Shown piece after piece: positions 10,602-18,499 of a DNA stretch of 64,000 nt. Position 1 is the first letter of the stretch. Every line of letters starts with the position of its first letter. The notes below the pieces were generated by a model. That model made no database searches and was not told the DNA's origin. It worked only from the letters and a program-made list of their open reading frames with translations. The DNA comes from Rhodococcus tibetensis (lineage in GTDB: Bacteria > Actinomycetota > Actinomycetes > Mycobacteriales > Mycobacteriaceae): NCBI RefSeq assembly GCF_024438035.1, contig NZ_JANFQF010000013.1, positions 62,001 through 126,000 on the forward strand, given 5' to 3'. The translations under genes and the position numbers were made by a program.

Positions 10602-12220
10602 CGCGGCGCCTCCTTCGCTTCGGTGCCGCTCTGATCGCCGAGGACGGCGGTGATGTAGATCGAGCGGTCCTGCAGGTCGGCGGCAGCACGGTCGCTGATC
10701 GAGATGATCTGCCCGGCGAAGACCGTCATGGCCAGACCGACCCCCACCAACGCGACCGTCGGTATCAACATCATCGCGGGGATACGGCCCACGTCGGCGC
10801 GGTCGTCGAACGCGATGTCGGCCTCGGACTCGTCGATCAGTGCCGACGGGCTGACATCTGCGAGGTCACCTTCCGGTGCGTCGGCGCGGGCGCGCCAGAA
10901 CGCCTTGGTCCAGACGCGGGCCACCACGTACAGAGTGAGAAGGCTGGTGAGGGTGCCGCCGCCGACGAGAATCCAGGCCAGCACTCCGGCGTCCGCGGAA
11001 CCGGCCTGCAGGAGGGCCACTTTGCCGATGAACCCGGAGAACGGCGGTATGCCACCGAGGTTCAGCGCCGGGACGAGGAAGACGATGGCGAGGACGGGGC
11101 TGGCCGCCGCGAGCCCACCGAGACGGCGCAACGACGACGACCCGGCCTGTCGTTCGATGAGGCCGACGACGAGGAAGAGGGTTGTCTGCACGAGAATATG
11201 GTGCGCCACGTAGTAGATGGCGCCGGAGAGCCCCGACTGCGTGGACAGCGCGATCCCGAACACCATGTACCCGATGTGACTGACCAGCGTGAAGGACAGC
11301 AGGCGTTTGATGTCGCTCTGCGCGATCGCACCGAGGATGCCGACGAGCATCGTCAGCAGGCCACACACCATCAGGACGTTGTCGAGTTCGCCTTCCGGGA
11401 AGAGCAGCGTGTGCGCACGGATGATCGCGTACACGCCCACCTTGGTCAGCAGTCCCGCGAAGACGGCGGTAACCGGTGCCGGAGCGGTCGGGTAGGAGTC
11501 GGGTAGCCACGTCGACAACGGGAAGACCGCGGCCTTGATGCCGAATGCCACGAGCAGGACACCGAAGATGGCGGTGCGTGTGCCCGATGGGATGCCGTCG
11601 AGCCGGGTGGCCATGTCGGCGAGGTTGAGTGTGCCGGTGGCCGCGTAGGCGAACGCGATGCCCGCCAGGAAGATCAGCGAAGACACCATCGACACCATCA
11701 CGTAGGACACACCGGCGCGCACCCGTTCGGCGCTTGCTCCCAGAGTCAGCAGTACGAAGCTGGCTGCGAGCAACACCTCGAAACCGACATAGAGGTTGAA
11801 CAGGTCACCGGCGAGGAAGGCGTTGGAAACTCCGGCGGTGAGGGCCAAATATGTGGGCAGGAAGATCGAGACGGGCTGATCTTCACTTCCGTCGCGGATG
11901 CCCTGACCGACGGCGTATGCCATGACCGCCAATAGCACGATCGAGGAGACGACGAGCATCATCGCGGACAATCGGTCGACGACGAGAGTGATGCCGATGG
12001 GGGAGTCCCAGCCGCCCACCTGAATCGCCGTCGTACCGTCGCGGTCCGCGAGGAGCAGAAGTAACGCCGACACGACGAGCACGGCGATCAACGCCGTGAG
12101 GGTGATCACCCGCTGGGCGCGGGGACGGCGGCCGAGTACCAGGGTCGCGGCGGCGGCGAGCATGGGCACGAGCACAGGCAGTGGCGCGAGGGTCGTGACG
12201 AGGTGCGGGGAAAGGGTCAC
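10598..12220 (-). CDS. mrpD: Mrp/Mnh cation-proton antiporter subunit D
   Basis: A 540-residue polytopic protein of the proton-translocating NADH-quinone oxidoreductase ND2/4/5 family, about 14 membrane helices. Conserved features include GFEVLLAASFVLLTLG (membrane glutamate), FGIKAAVFPLSTWLPDSYPTAPAPV with the functional lysine, and DIKRLLSFTLVSHIGYM. A soluble acidic stretch of about 45 residues (ARADAPEGDLADVSPS and following) precedes the last helix. Starts with GTG. Overlaps mrpC and mrpE by 4 bases each. Confidence 0.95.
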   Translation of the reverse strand: MTLSPHLVTTLAPLPVLVPMLAAAATLVLGRRPRAQRVITLTALIAVLVVSALLLLLADRDGTTAIQVGGWDSPIGITLVVDRLSAMMLVVSSIVLLAVMAYAVGQGIRDGSEDQPVSIFLPTYLALTAGVSNAFLAGDLFNLYVGFEVLLAASFVLLTLGASAERVRAGVSYVMVSMVSSLIFLAGIAFAYAATGTLNLADMATRLDGIPSGTRTAIFGVLLVAFGIKAAVFPLSTWLPDSYPTAPAPVTAVFAGLLTKVGVYAIIRAHTLLFPEGELDNVLMVCGLLTMLVGILGAIAQSDIKRLLSFTLVSHIGYMVFGIALSTQSGLSGAIYYVAHHILVQTTLFLVVGLIERQAGSSSLRRLGGLAAASPVLAIVFLVPALNLGGIPPFSGFIGKVALLQAGSADAGVLAWILVGGGTLTSLLTLYVVARVWTKAFWRARADAPEGDLADVSPSALIDESEADIAFDDRADVGRIPAMMLIPTVALVGVGLAMTVFAGQIISISDRAAADLQDRSIYITAVLGDQSGTEAKEAPR

Positions 12221-12783
12221 GGCGTCTTTCCGATCGTGGCCTTGTCGTCTTCGTCGTCATCGAAATCGCCGCGGTGCAATTCTTCGTAACCCTCGAGGTC
12301 TTCGAGGTTACGGAGTTTTCCGAGGGGGATGGGATTGCCGTTCCGGTCGAAGGCGTCACCACTGAAACTGGGTTCGCCGGTGACGGGGTCGTCCGAGCGG
12401 TCGCGGTCGGGAGCTTCCGAGGGCGAACGCCGCAGCAGGACGCGGGTGTCTTCGGGATCGTTCTCGACGAGGTCCGCAGTGGTGATCTTGAAAGAGCGGT
12501 ACGCGAGAGCAAGTACGAAAGCCGCGATACCCATGGTGATGACGATCGCGGTCAGCACCATCGCCTGCGCGAGGGGGTCGGCCATCGATTCGTGGATGGA
12601 GTCGCGACCCGCGATCGGGGGATTGCCGTCCGTGCCACCCGACGTGAGGATCAGAAGATTGATCCCGTTGCCGAACAGCAGCAGTCCCAGGAGCATCCGA
12701 GTAATGCTGCGCTCGATGAGCAGGTAGACGCCGGCCGACACGAGGACGCCGATGATGACGAGAAACCCGATGTTTGCGCTCAT
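12217..12783 (-). CDS. mrpC: Mrp/Mnh cation-proton antiporter subunit C with long acidic tail
   Basis: Residues 1-105 form a standard NuoK-like MrpC with three helices (ERSITRMLLGLLLFGNGINLLIL, AMVLTAIVITMGIAAFVLALAYR). Residues 106-188 are an extra, hydrophilic tail rich in Asp, Glu, Pro and Arg that ends DFDDDEDDKATIGKTP. MrpC is usually 110-130 residues, so the tail is a clear extension. It keeps the reading frame right up to a 4-base overlap with mrpD, so it is genuine coding sequence. The ATG at 12783 overlaps the mrpA stop. The tail may be a cytoplasmic regulatory or assembly segment. Confidence 0.93.
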   Translation of the reverse strand: MSANIGFLVIIGVLVSAGVYLLIERSITRMLLGLLLFGNGINLLILTSGGTDGNPPIAGRDSIHESMADPLAQAMVLTAIVITMGIAAFVLALAYRSFKITTADLVENDPEDTRVLLRRSPSEAPDRDRSDDPVTGEPSFSGDAFDRNGNPIPLGKLRNLEDLEGYEELHRGDFDDDEDDKATIGKTP

Positions 12784-15614
12784 TTCTGGTTCACCTCGAT
12801 CTGTGCATCGAGACGTGCCCCGAGACTGCGGAGAACGTCGAGGACGAGACCGACCACGATGAGGTACACACCCAGGTCGAAGAACAGTGCGGTGACCAAC
12901 TTGATGTGTCCGAGGAGTGGGATCGTCACCTCGAATACTGCGGACGACAGCACGGGTGCGCCGAGAAACAACGACACTATTGCCGTTCCCGCGGCGAGTG
13001 TGAGGCCTAGCCCGAGAATTTTGCCGGCATCGACCGGGACGGTTTCTCCCAGCTCGTACCGGCCGCCCGCGAGATAACGCAGCACCAAGGCGAGCCCCGC
13101 GGTGAGTCCGCCGGCGAACCCGCCACCGGGTGCGTTGTGCCCGGAGAAGAAGAAGTACACCGACAGCACCATGATCGTCGGGAAGATCAGCCTGGTGGTG
13201 ACCTCGAGGACGAGCGAACGGTGCCGGGGATCCACGAGACCCCCACCGAGCAGCCATGTCGTCTCCGACTGCGCCGACGCCTGTTCGACGGTAACCGCTG
13301 GGGCGTCCGACACGCGGGGCGCACTGCCGAAGCGCCGGTTGCGGAACACCAGACTCGCGACCCCCGTAGCGGCGACGAGTAGTACCGAGATCTCGCCGAG
13401 CGTGTCCCAGGCGCGGATATCGACGAGCAGGACGTTCACGACGTTCTTGCCGTTACCGAGGTAGTAGGCGGCGTCGGGGAGCATCCCATGGATGGGCGTC
13501 GTGTTGCGGGCATTGATCGCGTAGGCGCCGATGGTGGTGATGGTGGCACCGACCGCGACGGCGAGCAGTGCCCGGGGAACCTTGAAGCCGATCGCCCTGC
13601 TCTCGTCGACCTCGGCGGGGAGTTTGCGGAACACGAGCACGAAGATCACGAGCGTCAGCGTTTCCACGAGGAACTGGGTGAGCGCCAGGTCGGGGGCGCC
13701 GTGGAGGGCGAACAGGACACCGCAGCCGTATCCGCTGAGGCCGACGAGAATCACGCTGGCCAGCCGGTTGCGCATCACCGTCGCCGCGAGCGCGGCGGCC
13801 ACCATCATGAGGCCGATCACGAACTGCACCGGCGAGTCCCACAGTCGGACGTCGGCGTCGGTACGGGTGCCGGTGAACAGGAGGACGAGGGGCAGCACGA
13901 CGAGCGTCGCGAGGATGATCGCCTGGGTTCGGGGGAGCGAACCGCGCTGTGTGGCGCCGGTCAGGCGCATCGACAGGGCGTCCATGAAGCGGAGGGTCGC
14001 GTCGTAGATGCGGTCGGCGTTGCCCAGCGGTGGATGTTCGAACCGCAACCGAATGACCCAGCGCTGAGCCACGAACAGTGCGGTACCGGTGGCGAAGACG
14101 ACCAACGTCAACAGCAGGGCGGTGTTGACGCCGTGCCACAGCGCGAGATGGTAGTCGGACGCACGCTCGGCAGGCAGGGTGCGCGAGTACGGGGTCAGCA
14201 GCTTCTCGAGCTGTGGTGACGCGAGACCCGCGGCCAAGCCGAGCACCGCGAGCACTGCGGGCGCCGCGAGGAACATCGGGCCGGGGGCGTGCATCTTCTG
14301 CACGGCCGCGGTGGGGTTCGCGAGGCGCTTGCCTCCGAATGCGCCCCACATGAATCGCACGCTGTAGGCGAAGGTCAGGATCGATCCCACCACCACCACG
14401 GCCACGGCCACGACGCGCGCGGGGTCGGCGAGCGCCGTGGTGCTCAGCAGCGAGTCGAAGGCGGCTTCCTTGCCGACGAAACCCAGGAACGGCGGCAGTC
14501 CGGCCATGCTGGCTGCGGCGAGTGCGGCGAACACTGCCAGCGCTGGTGCGCGGGCGCCCAGATGGCCCAGTTTGCGAATGTCGCGAGTCCCGGTCGCGTG
14601 GTCGATGATGCCGACCACCATGAACAACGCCGCCTTGAACATTGCGTGGGCGACCACCATGGTCAGTCCCGCCAGCATCGCGTCCCGCGTACCCAGGCCC
14701 ACGAGCACCATCAAGAATCCGAGCTGACTGACGGTGCCGAAGGCGAGGACGAGTTTGAGGTCGAAGGCGCGCAGCGCACGCCACCCCGCCAGGACCATGG
14801 TGAGCAGTCCGAGCGTGACGACGGTGAACCGCCACGGGGCGGCGTCGGCGAAGCCGGGGGACAGCCGGGCCACGAGGTAGATGCCGGCCTTCACCATCGC
14901 CGCGGCATGCAGGTAACCGCTGACCGGAGTGGGGGCCGCCATCGCTCCGGGCAGCCAGAAGTGCAGCGGAACGATCGCGGACTTCGACAAGGCACCGATG
15001 AGGACCAACACGACGGCGACACCGGCGAGCCAGCCGCGAGGCGCGACCTCGATCAGTTCGGACAGGTTGTACGTGCCACTCACCTGGCCGAGGATGATGA
15101 TGCCGACCAGCATGGCGAGCCCACCCGCAGTGGTGACCAGCAGGGCCTGGGTCGCCGCCCTGCGACTCGACGCGCGTTCGGCGTAGTGACCGACCAGCAG
15201 AAACGACAGGACCGTCGTCAGTTCCCAGAACGTGTAGAGCAGCAACATGTTGTCGCTGGCGACGAGTCCGAACATGGCACCGGCGAATGCCACCATCTGT
15301 GCGGCGAAGATACCGAGCCGCGGTTCGTCGTCGGTGAAGTACCCCGCGCAGTACACCAGGATCAATGCGCCGATCCCGAGAACGAGCACCGACATGATCG
15401 CGGCCAGCGGATCGAAGTAGAAGTCGATGTCCATCGACAGGCCGGGGATCCACTCGAGCGAGACGGTCTGCACCGTGCCCCAGTGTGCGATCACCCAACC
15501 GAGCGAGACCAGCGGTACGAGCGAGAGCGGATAGAAACCGTTGCGGCCGAACATGCGCACCACAAGCGGAGCCAGAACGGCGGCAACGGCGTGGGCGAGC
15601 AGAACAGCGAGCAA
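12780..15614 (-). CDS. mrpA: Mrp/Mnh cation-proton antiporter subunit A fused to MnhB
   Basis: A 944-residue polytopic protein. Residues about 1-500 form the ND5-like proton channel core (FWELTTVLSFLLVGHYAERASSR, ALSKSAIVPLHFWLPGAMAAPTPVSGYLHAA, HAMFKAALFMVVGIIDH). The middle holds the MrpA C-terminal part (GAPDLALTQFLVETLTLVIFVLVFRKLP), and the last 150 residues form an MnhB domain (YFFFSGHNAPGGGFAGGL). No separate mrpB exists, so the operon is complete at six genes. The start used is TTG at 15614, six bases after a GGAG site. It heads the operon, divergent from the Nudix gene across 199 bp. Confidence 0.95.
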   Translation of the reverse strand: MLAVLLAHAVAAVLAPLVVRMFGRNGFYPLSLVPLVSLGWVIAHWGTVQTVSLEWIPGLSMDIDFYFDPLAAIMSVLVLGIGALILVYCAGYFTDDEPRLGIFAAQMVAFAGAMFGLVASDNMLLLYTFWELTTVLSFLLVGHYAERASSRRAATQALLVTTAGGLAMLVGIIILGQVSGTYNLSELIEVAPRGWLAGVAVVLVLIGALSKSAIVPLHFWLPGAMAAPTPVSGYLHAAAMVKAGIYLVARLSPGFADAAPWRFTVVTLGLLTMVLAGWRALRAFDLKLVLAFGTVSQLGFLMVLVGLGTRDAMLAGLTMVVAHAMFKAALFMVVGIIDHATGTRDIRKLGHLGARAPALAVFAALAAASMAGLPPFLGFVGKEAAFDSLLSTTALADPARVVAVAVVVVGSILTFAYSVRFMWGAFGGKRLANPTAAVQKMHAPGPMFLAAPAVLAVLGLAAGLASPQLEKLLTPYSRTLPAERASDYHLALWHGVNTALLLTLVVFATGTALFVAQRWVIRLRFEHPPLGNADRIYDATLRFMDALSMRLTGATQRGSLPRTQAIILATLVVLPLVLLFTGTRTDADVRLWDSPVQFVIGLMMVAAALAATVMRNRLASVILVGLSGYGCGVLFALHGAPDLALTQFLVETLTLVIFVLVFRKLPAEVDESRAIGFKVPRALLAVAVGATITTIGAYAINARNTTPIHGMLPDAAYYLGNGKNVVNVLLVDIRAWDTLGEISVLLVAATGVASLVFRNRRFGSAPRVSDAPAVTVEQASAQSETTWLLGGGLVDPRHRSLVLEVTTRLIFPTIMVLSVYFFFSGHNAPGGGFAGGLTAGLALVLRYLAGGRYELGETVPVDAGKILGLGLTLAAGTAIVSLFLGAPVLSSAVFEVTIPLLGHIKLVTALFFDLGVYLIVVGLVLDVLRSLGARLDAQIEVNQK

Positions 15615-15813
15615 AAGGCACTCCGTCGTGTGGTCAGCGGGCGGCGGGGTGTCGGAACGCAGCGAACCGAGTAGGTGTAGACCGTTCGCGAAGCTAGCGA
15701 GTTGGCTACGACGTACATCTTACTGGTTCCAATTCTCGGCCTCGAACCGCGGCAAACCGGACTGAAGCAGCGGCGTTCTCGTGGCGGGGTCGCGCTGTTC
15801 TATCTTGTGAGGC

Positions 15814-16224
15814 GTGCCCGACGAGATTCGTACCGCCGCCCTCGCCCACATCCGCGAGAGGCGACTGCTTCAGACGAGATCGGTCGGGAAGACGGCGTTC
15901 TACATGGCAGGCGGCAAGATCGATCCCGGTGAGAGCGCCGAAGAAGCGCTGCACCGGGAGATCAGGGAAGAACTCGATGCCGCGATCGTCGCCGGCACCC
16001 TCCTGCACCTGGGAGTCTTCGAAGCTCCGGCGTACGGGCATCCGGCGGGCACCGCGCTGCACATGACGTGCTTTCTCGCGGAACTGAGCGCGGTGCCGCG
16101 GGCCACGAGTGAGATCGCGGAACTGCGGTATTTCACGGTCGACGAGTACGCGGCGATGCCCGACGTCGCGCCCGGCTCGATGTTGGTGTTTCGCCGACTG
16201 CAGTCGCTCGGTCTGCTCGACTAG
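15814..16224 (+). CDS. Nudix hydrolase
   Basis: A 136-residue pyrophosphohydrolase. The Nudix box is complete: GGKIDPGESAEEALHREIREELDA fits Gx5Ex7REUxEE, with the metal-binding glutamates present. GTG start at 15814. Substrate cannot be told from sequence; small members of this kind hydrolyse oxidised nucleotides, NDP-sugars or NADH. Its end overlaps the convergent membrane gene by 4 bases. Confidence 0.88.
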   Translation: MPDEIRTAALAHIRERRLLQTRSVGKTAFYMAGGKIDPGESAEEALHREIREELDAAIVAGTLLHLGVFEAPAYGHPAGTALHMTCFLAELSAVPRATSEIAELRYFTVDEYAAMPDVAPGSMLVFRRLQSLGLLD

Positions 16225-17588
16225 GCGAGTGCTTCCGGCGCACGGCGACGCGACCGTATCGAGTAGGCGCAGTACGCCACCACGGCGAGCATCGCGATCC
16301 CCGCGAGATGGTCGGACGCCACCGGGGCGGACGAGGGGGTGTCGGCATCGCGGGTGAGCACGCCAATCGCGCGGAGCGGTTCGTGCGGACCTTCGAGCAC
16401 GACCCGGCTGCCCGGAATGGTGGTTGCGGCCACGAAAACTAGCGAGGCGAACGGCAACGCCAAGCCCAGGACCGCGACCGGCGCCGACGCCGGGAGCGCG
16501 GTGGCGAGCGCAAATCCCATCCCGGTGCACAGGACGAAGAGCCGGACGAGAAGCAGGATGCCATCATCGCCGAGGTCTGGCTGTATGGCGGTTGTCAGCG
16601 GAACAAGGGCGGCGAGTGCGAGCCCCCAGTGCGGTCGTCGCAACGACGGGGGGACCCGGACGGCGAGCACGATGCCCAGCGCCAAAGCGATCACGCCGAC
16701 CATCAGGACGGCGGATGCGGGAGTGGTCACGCGCGGGGTCCGAAGATCGTCGAGGACGGGCATGGCTGCCGCGGTCACTGCCGTGGCGGCCAGTAGAAAG
16801 TGCCCGTCGATACCGGGGAGCAGGCGCGAGGACACTTCGGTGCACACCAGCACGACCACGAGGCAGAGAGCAATGATCATCCACACCGTGAGCGGTTCGC
16901 CGAATTCGTGGTCGTCGATCCACGCGCCGAGTAGCCGGTTGAGGAGAGCGAGAGCCAGTGCCGTGGCCAATGCCGTCTGGAGGGTTCGCCGTTCGGGACG
17001 CTGCACCCGGAACTGCTTCTGTGCAACGACTGCCGACACGAGGGCGAGTACCAGGGTCCCGAGCAGCAACCACATCGGTGGTTCCCCGATCGCAGAGGTA
17101 CTCCTGCTCGCCGGTTCGAGATACTCGGTGTCACCGCGTGGTAGTCGCTGGACACTGGCGAGTACGAATGCGCCCGCCACGCCGAGGACCAGTGTCAGCT
17201 GCGGGGCCCACCGTCCCCACACCGCGGCGACCGCTGCTCCGAGAAGAATTCCCGCGGTTGCGGTTTTGGCGAAGTGCAGCACGATCAGCGTGTCGACACC
17301 ACTCGCGCCTGCCACCGCCGACCGGGTTCCGATCAGGACGAGTGCACATGCAGCGCCCACGACCCAGGAGGCACGGCGCGAGCCCGAGCGCTGCAATGCG
17401 GCCACCGCGATGACGGCGAGGACGAGCGCAACCACGACACCGGTCGGCTGACTGCTGAGCCAACGGTCGATCTCGCGATCCGACGCATAGATGGCCCACG
17501 CGCGATTGCGGGGATTGGTGAGGACGAACCCGGCCAGTGCACCGGAGGAGAGGGCAGCCGCCGCCGAGAGAGGTTCGCGGAAGTCCAT
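16221..17588 (-). CDS. Uncharacterised polytopic membrane protein
   Basis: A 455-residue protein with about 12 hydrophobic segments and no motif I can name. Hydrophobic helices begin at AAALSSGALAGFVLT and continue to LAGIAMLAVVAYCAYSI. Between helices 4 and 5 a larger extracytoplasmic loop holds RLPRGDTEYLEPASR, and near the C-terminus another holds ARDADTPSSAP-like sequence before the last helix. The ATG at 17588 is the first methionine of the plausible reading; the in-frame extension further upstream overlaps the divergent gene and was discarded. It is divergent from the PEP-mutase-like gene across 111 bp. Confidence 0.72.
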   Translation of the reverse strand: MDFREPLSAAAALSSGALAGFVLTNPRNRAWAIYASDREIDRWLSSQPTGVVVALVLAVIAVAALQRSGSRRASWVVGAACALVLIGTRSAVAGASGVDTLIVLHFAKTATAGILLGAAVAAVWGRWAPQLTLVLGVAGAFVLASVQRLPRGDTEYLEPASRSTSAIGEPPMWLLLGTLVLALVSAVVAQKQFRVQRPERRTLQTALATALALALLNRLLGAWIDDHEFGEPLTVWMIIALCLVVVLVCTEVSSRLLPGIDGHFLLAATAVTAAAMPVLDDLRTPRVTTPASAVLMVGVIALALGIVLAVRVPPSLRRPHWGLALAALVPLTTAIQPDLGDDGILLLVRLFVLCTGMGFALATALPASAPVAVLGLALPFASLVFVAATTIPGSRVVLEGPHEPLRAIGVLTRDADTPSSAPVASDHLAGIAMLAVVAYCAYSIRSRRRAPEALA

Positions 17589-17699
17589 CCATCCACGGTA
17601 CTCGAGCAGCGAGGAATGGACGGCACCCACCTTGTGTTGCCAACGAAGGCGTACCGAGAATGACTCCGTCGAACACTTTCCGAGGCGAGGAGCCCACCC

Positions 17700-18452
17700 A
17701 TGACGTCGATCAACGAGAAGGCGACAACGCTGCTGCAGCTGCATCAGCCCGGCAACCCCGTCATCCTGCCGACGGTATGGGATGCGTGGTCCGCCAATCT
17801 GGCTGTGTCCGCGGGTTTCCGAGCACTCACGGTCGGGAGCCACCCGGTGTCGGATTCGATCGGCAAGCCGGACAACGAGGGAATTACCTTCGACGAGCTC
17901 CTGCATCGGATCTCTCAGATCACCTCCGCAGTGGACCTGCCCATCTCGGTGGACATCGAATCCGGGTATGGGCAGGAACCTGCTCGCCTCATCGACGGGT
18001 TGATCGGGGCCGGGGCAGTTGGGCTGAACATCGAGGACACCGTCCACAGTGAGGGCGGCCGACTGCGTGAGCCGGCCGAGCACGCCGACTTCGTGGGTGG
18101 ACTACGCCAGGCAGCCGACGCCGCGGGCGTGCACGTCGTGGTCAACGCGCGTACCGACCTGTTCGTCAAGAAGGTCGGCGACGAAGCCGATCGCGTCGAC
18201 CGCGCCATCTCCCGGCTGAAGCTCGCAGCCGACGCCGGCGCCGACGTGCTGTACCCGGTGGGCCGTCACGACGACGCCACCCAAAAACGTCTCACCTCCG
18301 AGCTGCCGCGGCCTGTCAATGCAATCGGCCTGCCCGACCAGGACGATCCGGCTTCCTTCGGGCCGCTGGGCGTCGCACGCGTGAGCTTCGGCCCCTTCTT
18401 CCAGGCTGCTCTCGCCTCGCACGCCGCAACGTTGCTCGGCCGCTGGTCCTGA
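17700..18452 (+). CDS. Isocitrate lyase / PEP mutase family protein
   Basis: A 250-residue (beta/alpha)8-barrel enzyme of the PEP-mutase/isocitrate lyase superfamily. Seen are ILPTVWDAWSANLAVSAGFRAL (substrate loop), DLPISVDIESGYG with the metal-binding aspartates, AVGLNIEDT and VVNARTDLFV. It lacks the KKCGH catalytic loop of true isocitrate lyase, so it should cleave or rearrange another 2-oxo or phosphonate acid, for example an oxaloacetate- or methylisocitrate-like substrate. RBS GAGGCGAGGAG precedes the ATG. It is unrelated in role to the true icl at 60.3 kb. Confidence 0.86.
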   Translation: MTSINEKATTLLQLHQPGNPVILPTVWDAWSANLAVSAGFRALTVGSHPVSDSIGKPDNEGITFDELLHRISQITSAVDLPISVDIESGYGQEPARLIDGLIGAGAVGLNIEDTVHSEGGRLREPAEHADFVGGLRQAADAAGVHVVVNARTDLFVKKVGDEADRVDRAISRLKLAADAGADVLYPVGRHDDATQKRLTSELPRPVNAIGLPDQDDPASFGPLGVARVSFGPFFQAALASHAATLLGRWS

Positions 18453-18499
18453 CCCGTGGGCGCTTCTCGACCAACCCTGGCCAACACGTACTCGCGGGG

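Noticed and set aside
13453-15621. A 722-codon open frame overlapping mrpA on the same strand
   Set aside because: Arg/Pro/His-rich shadow of the high-GC third-position pattern of mrpA; no domain, and mrpA itself is unambiguous.
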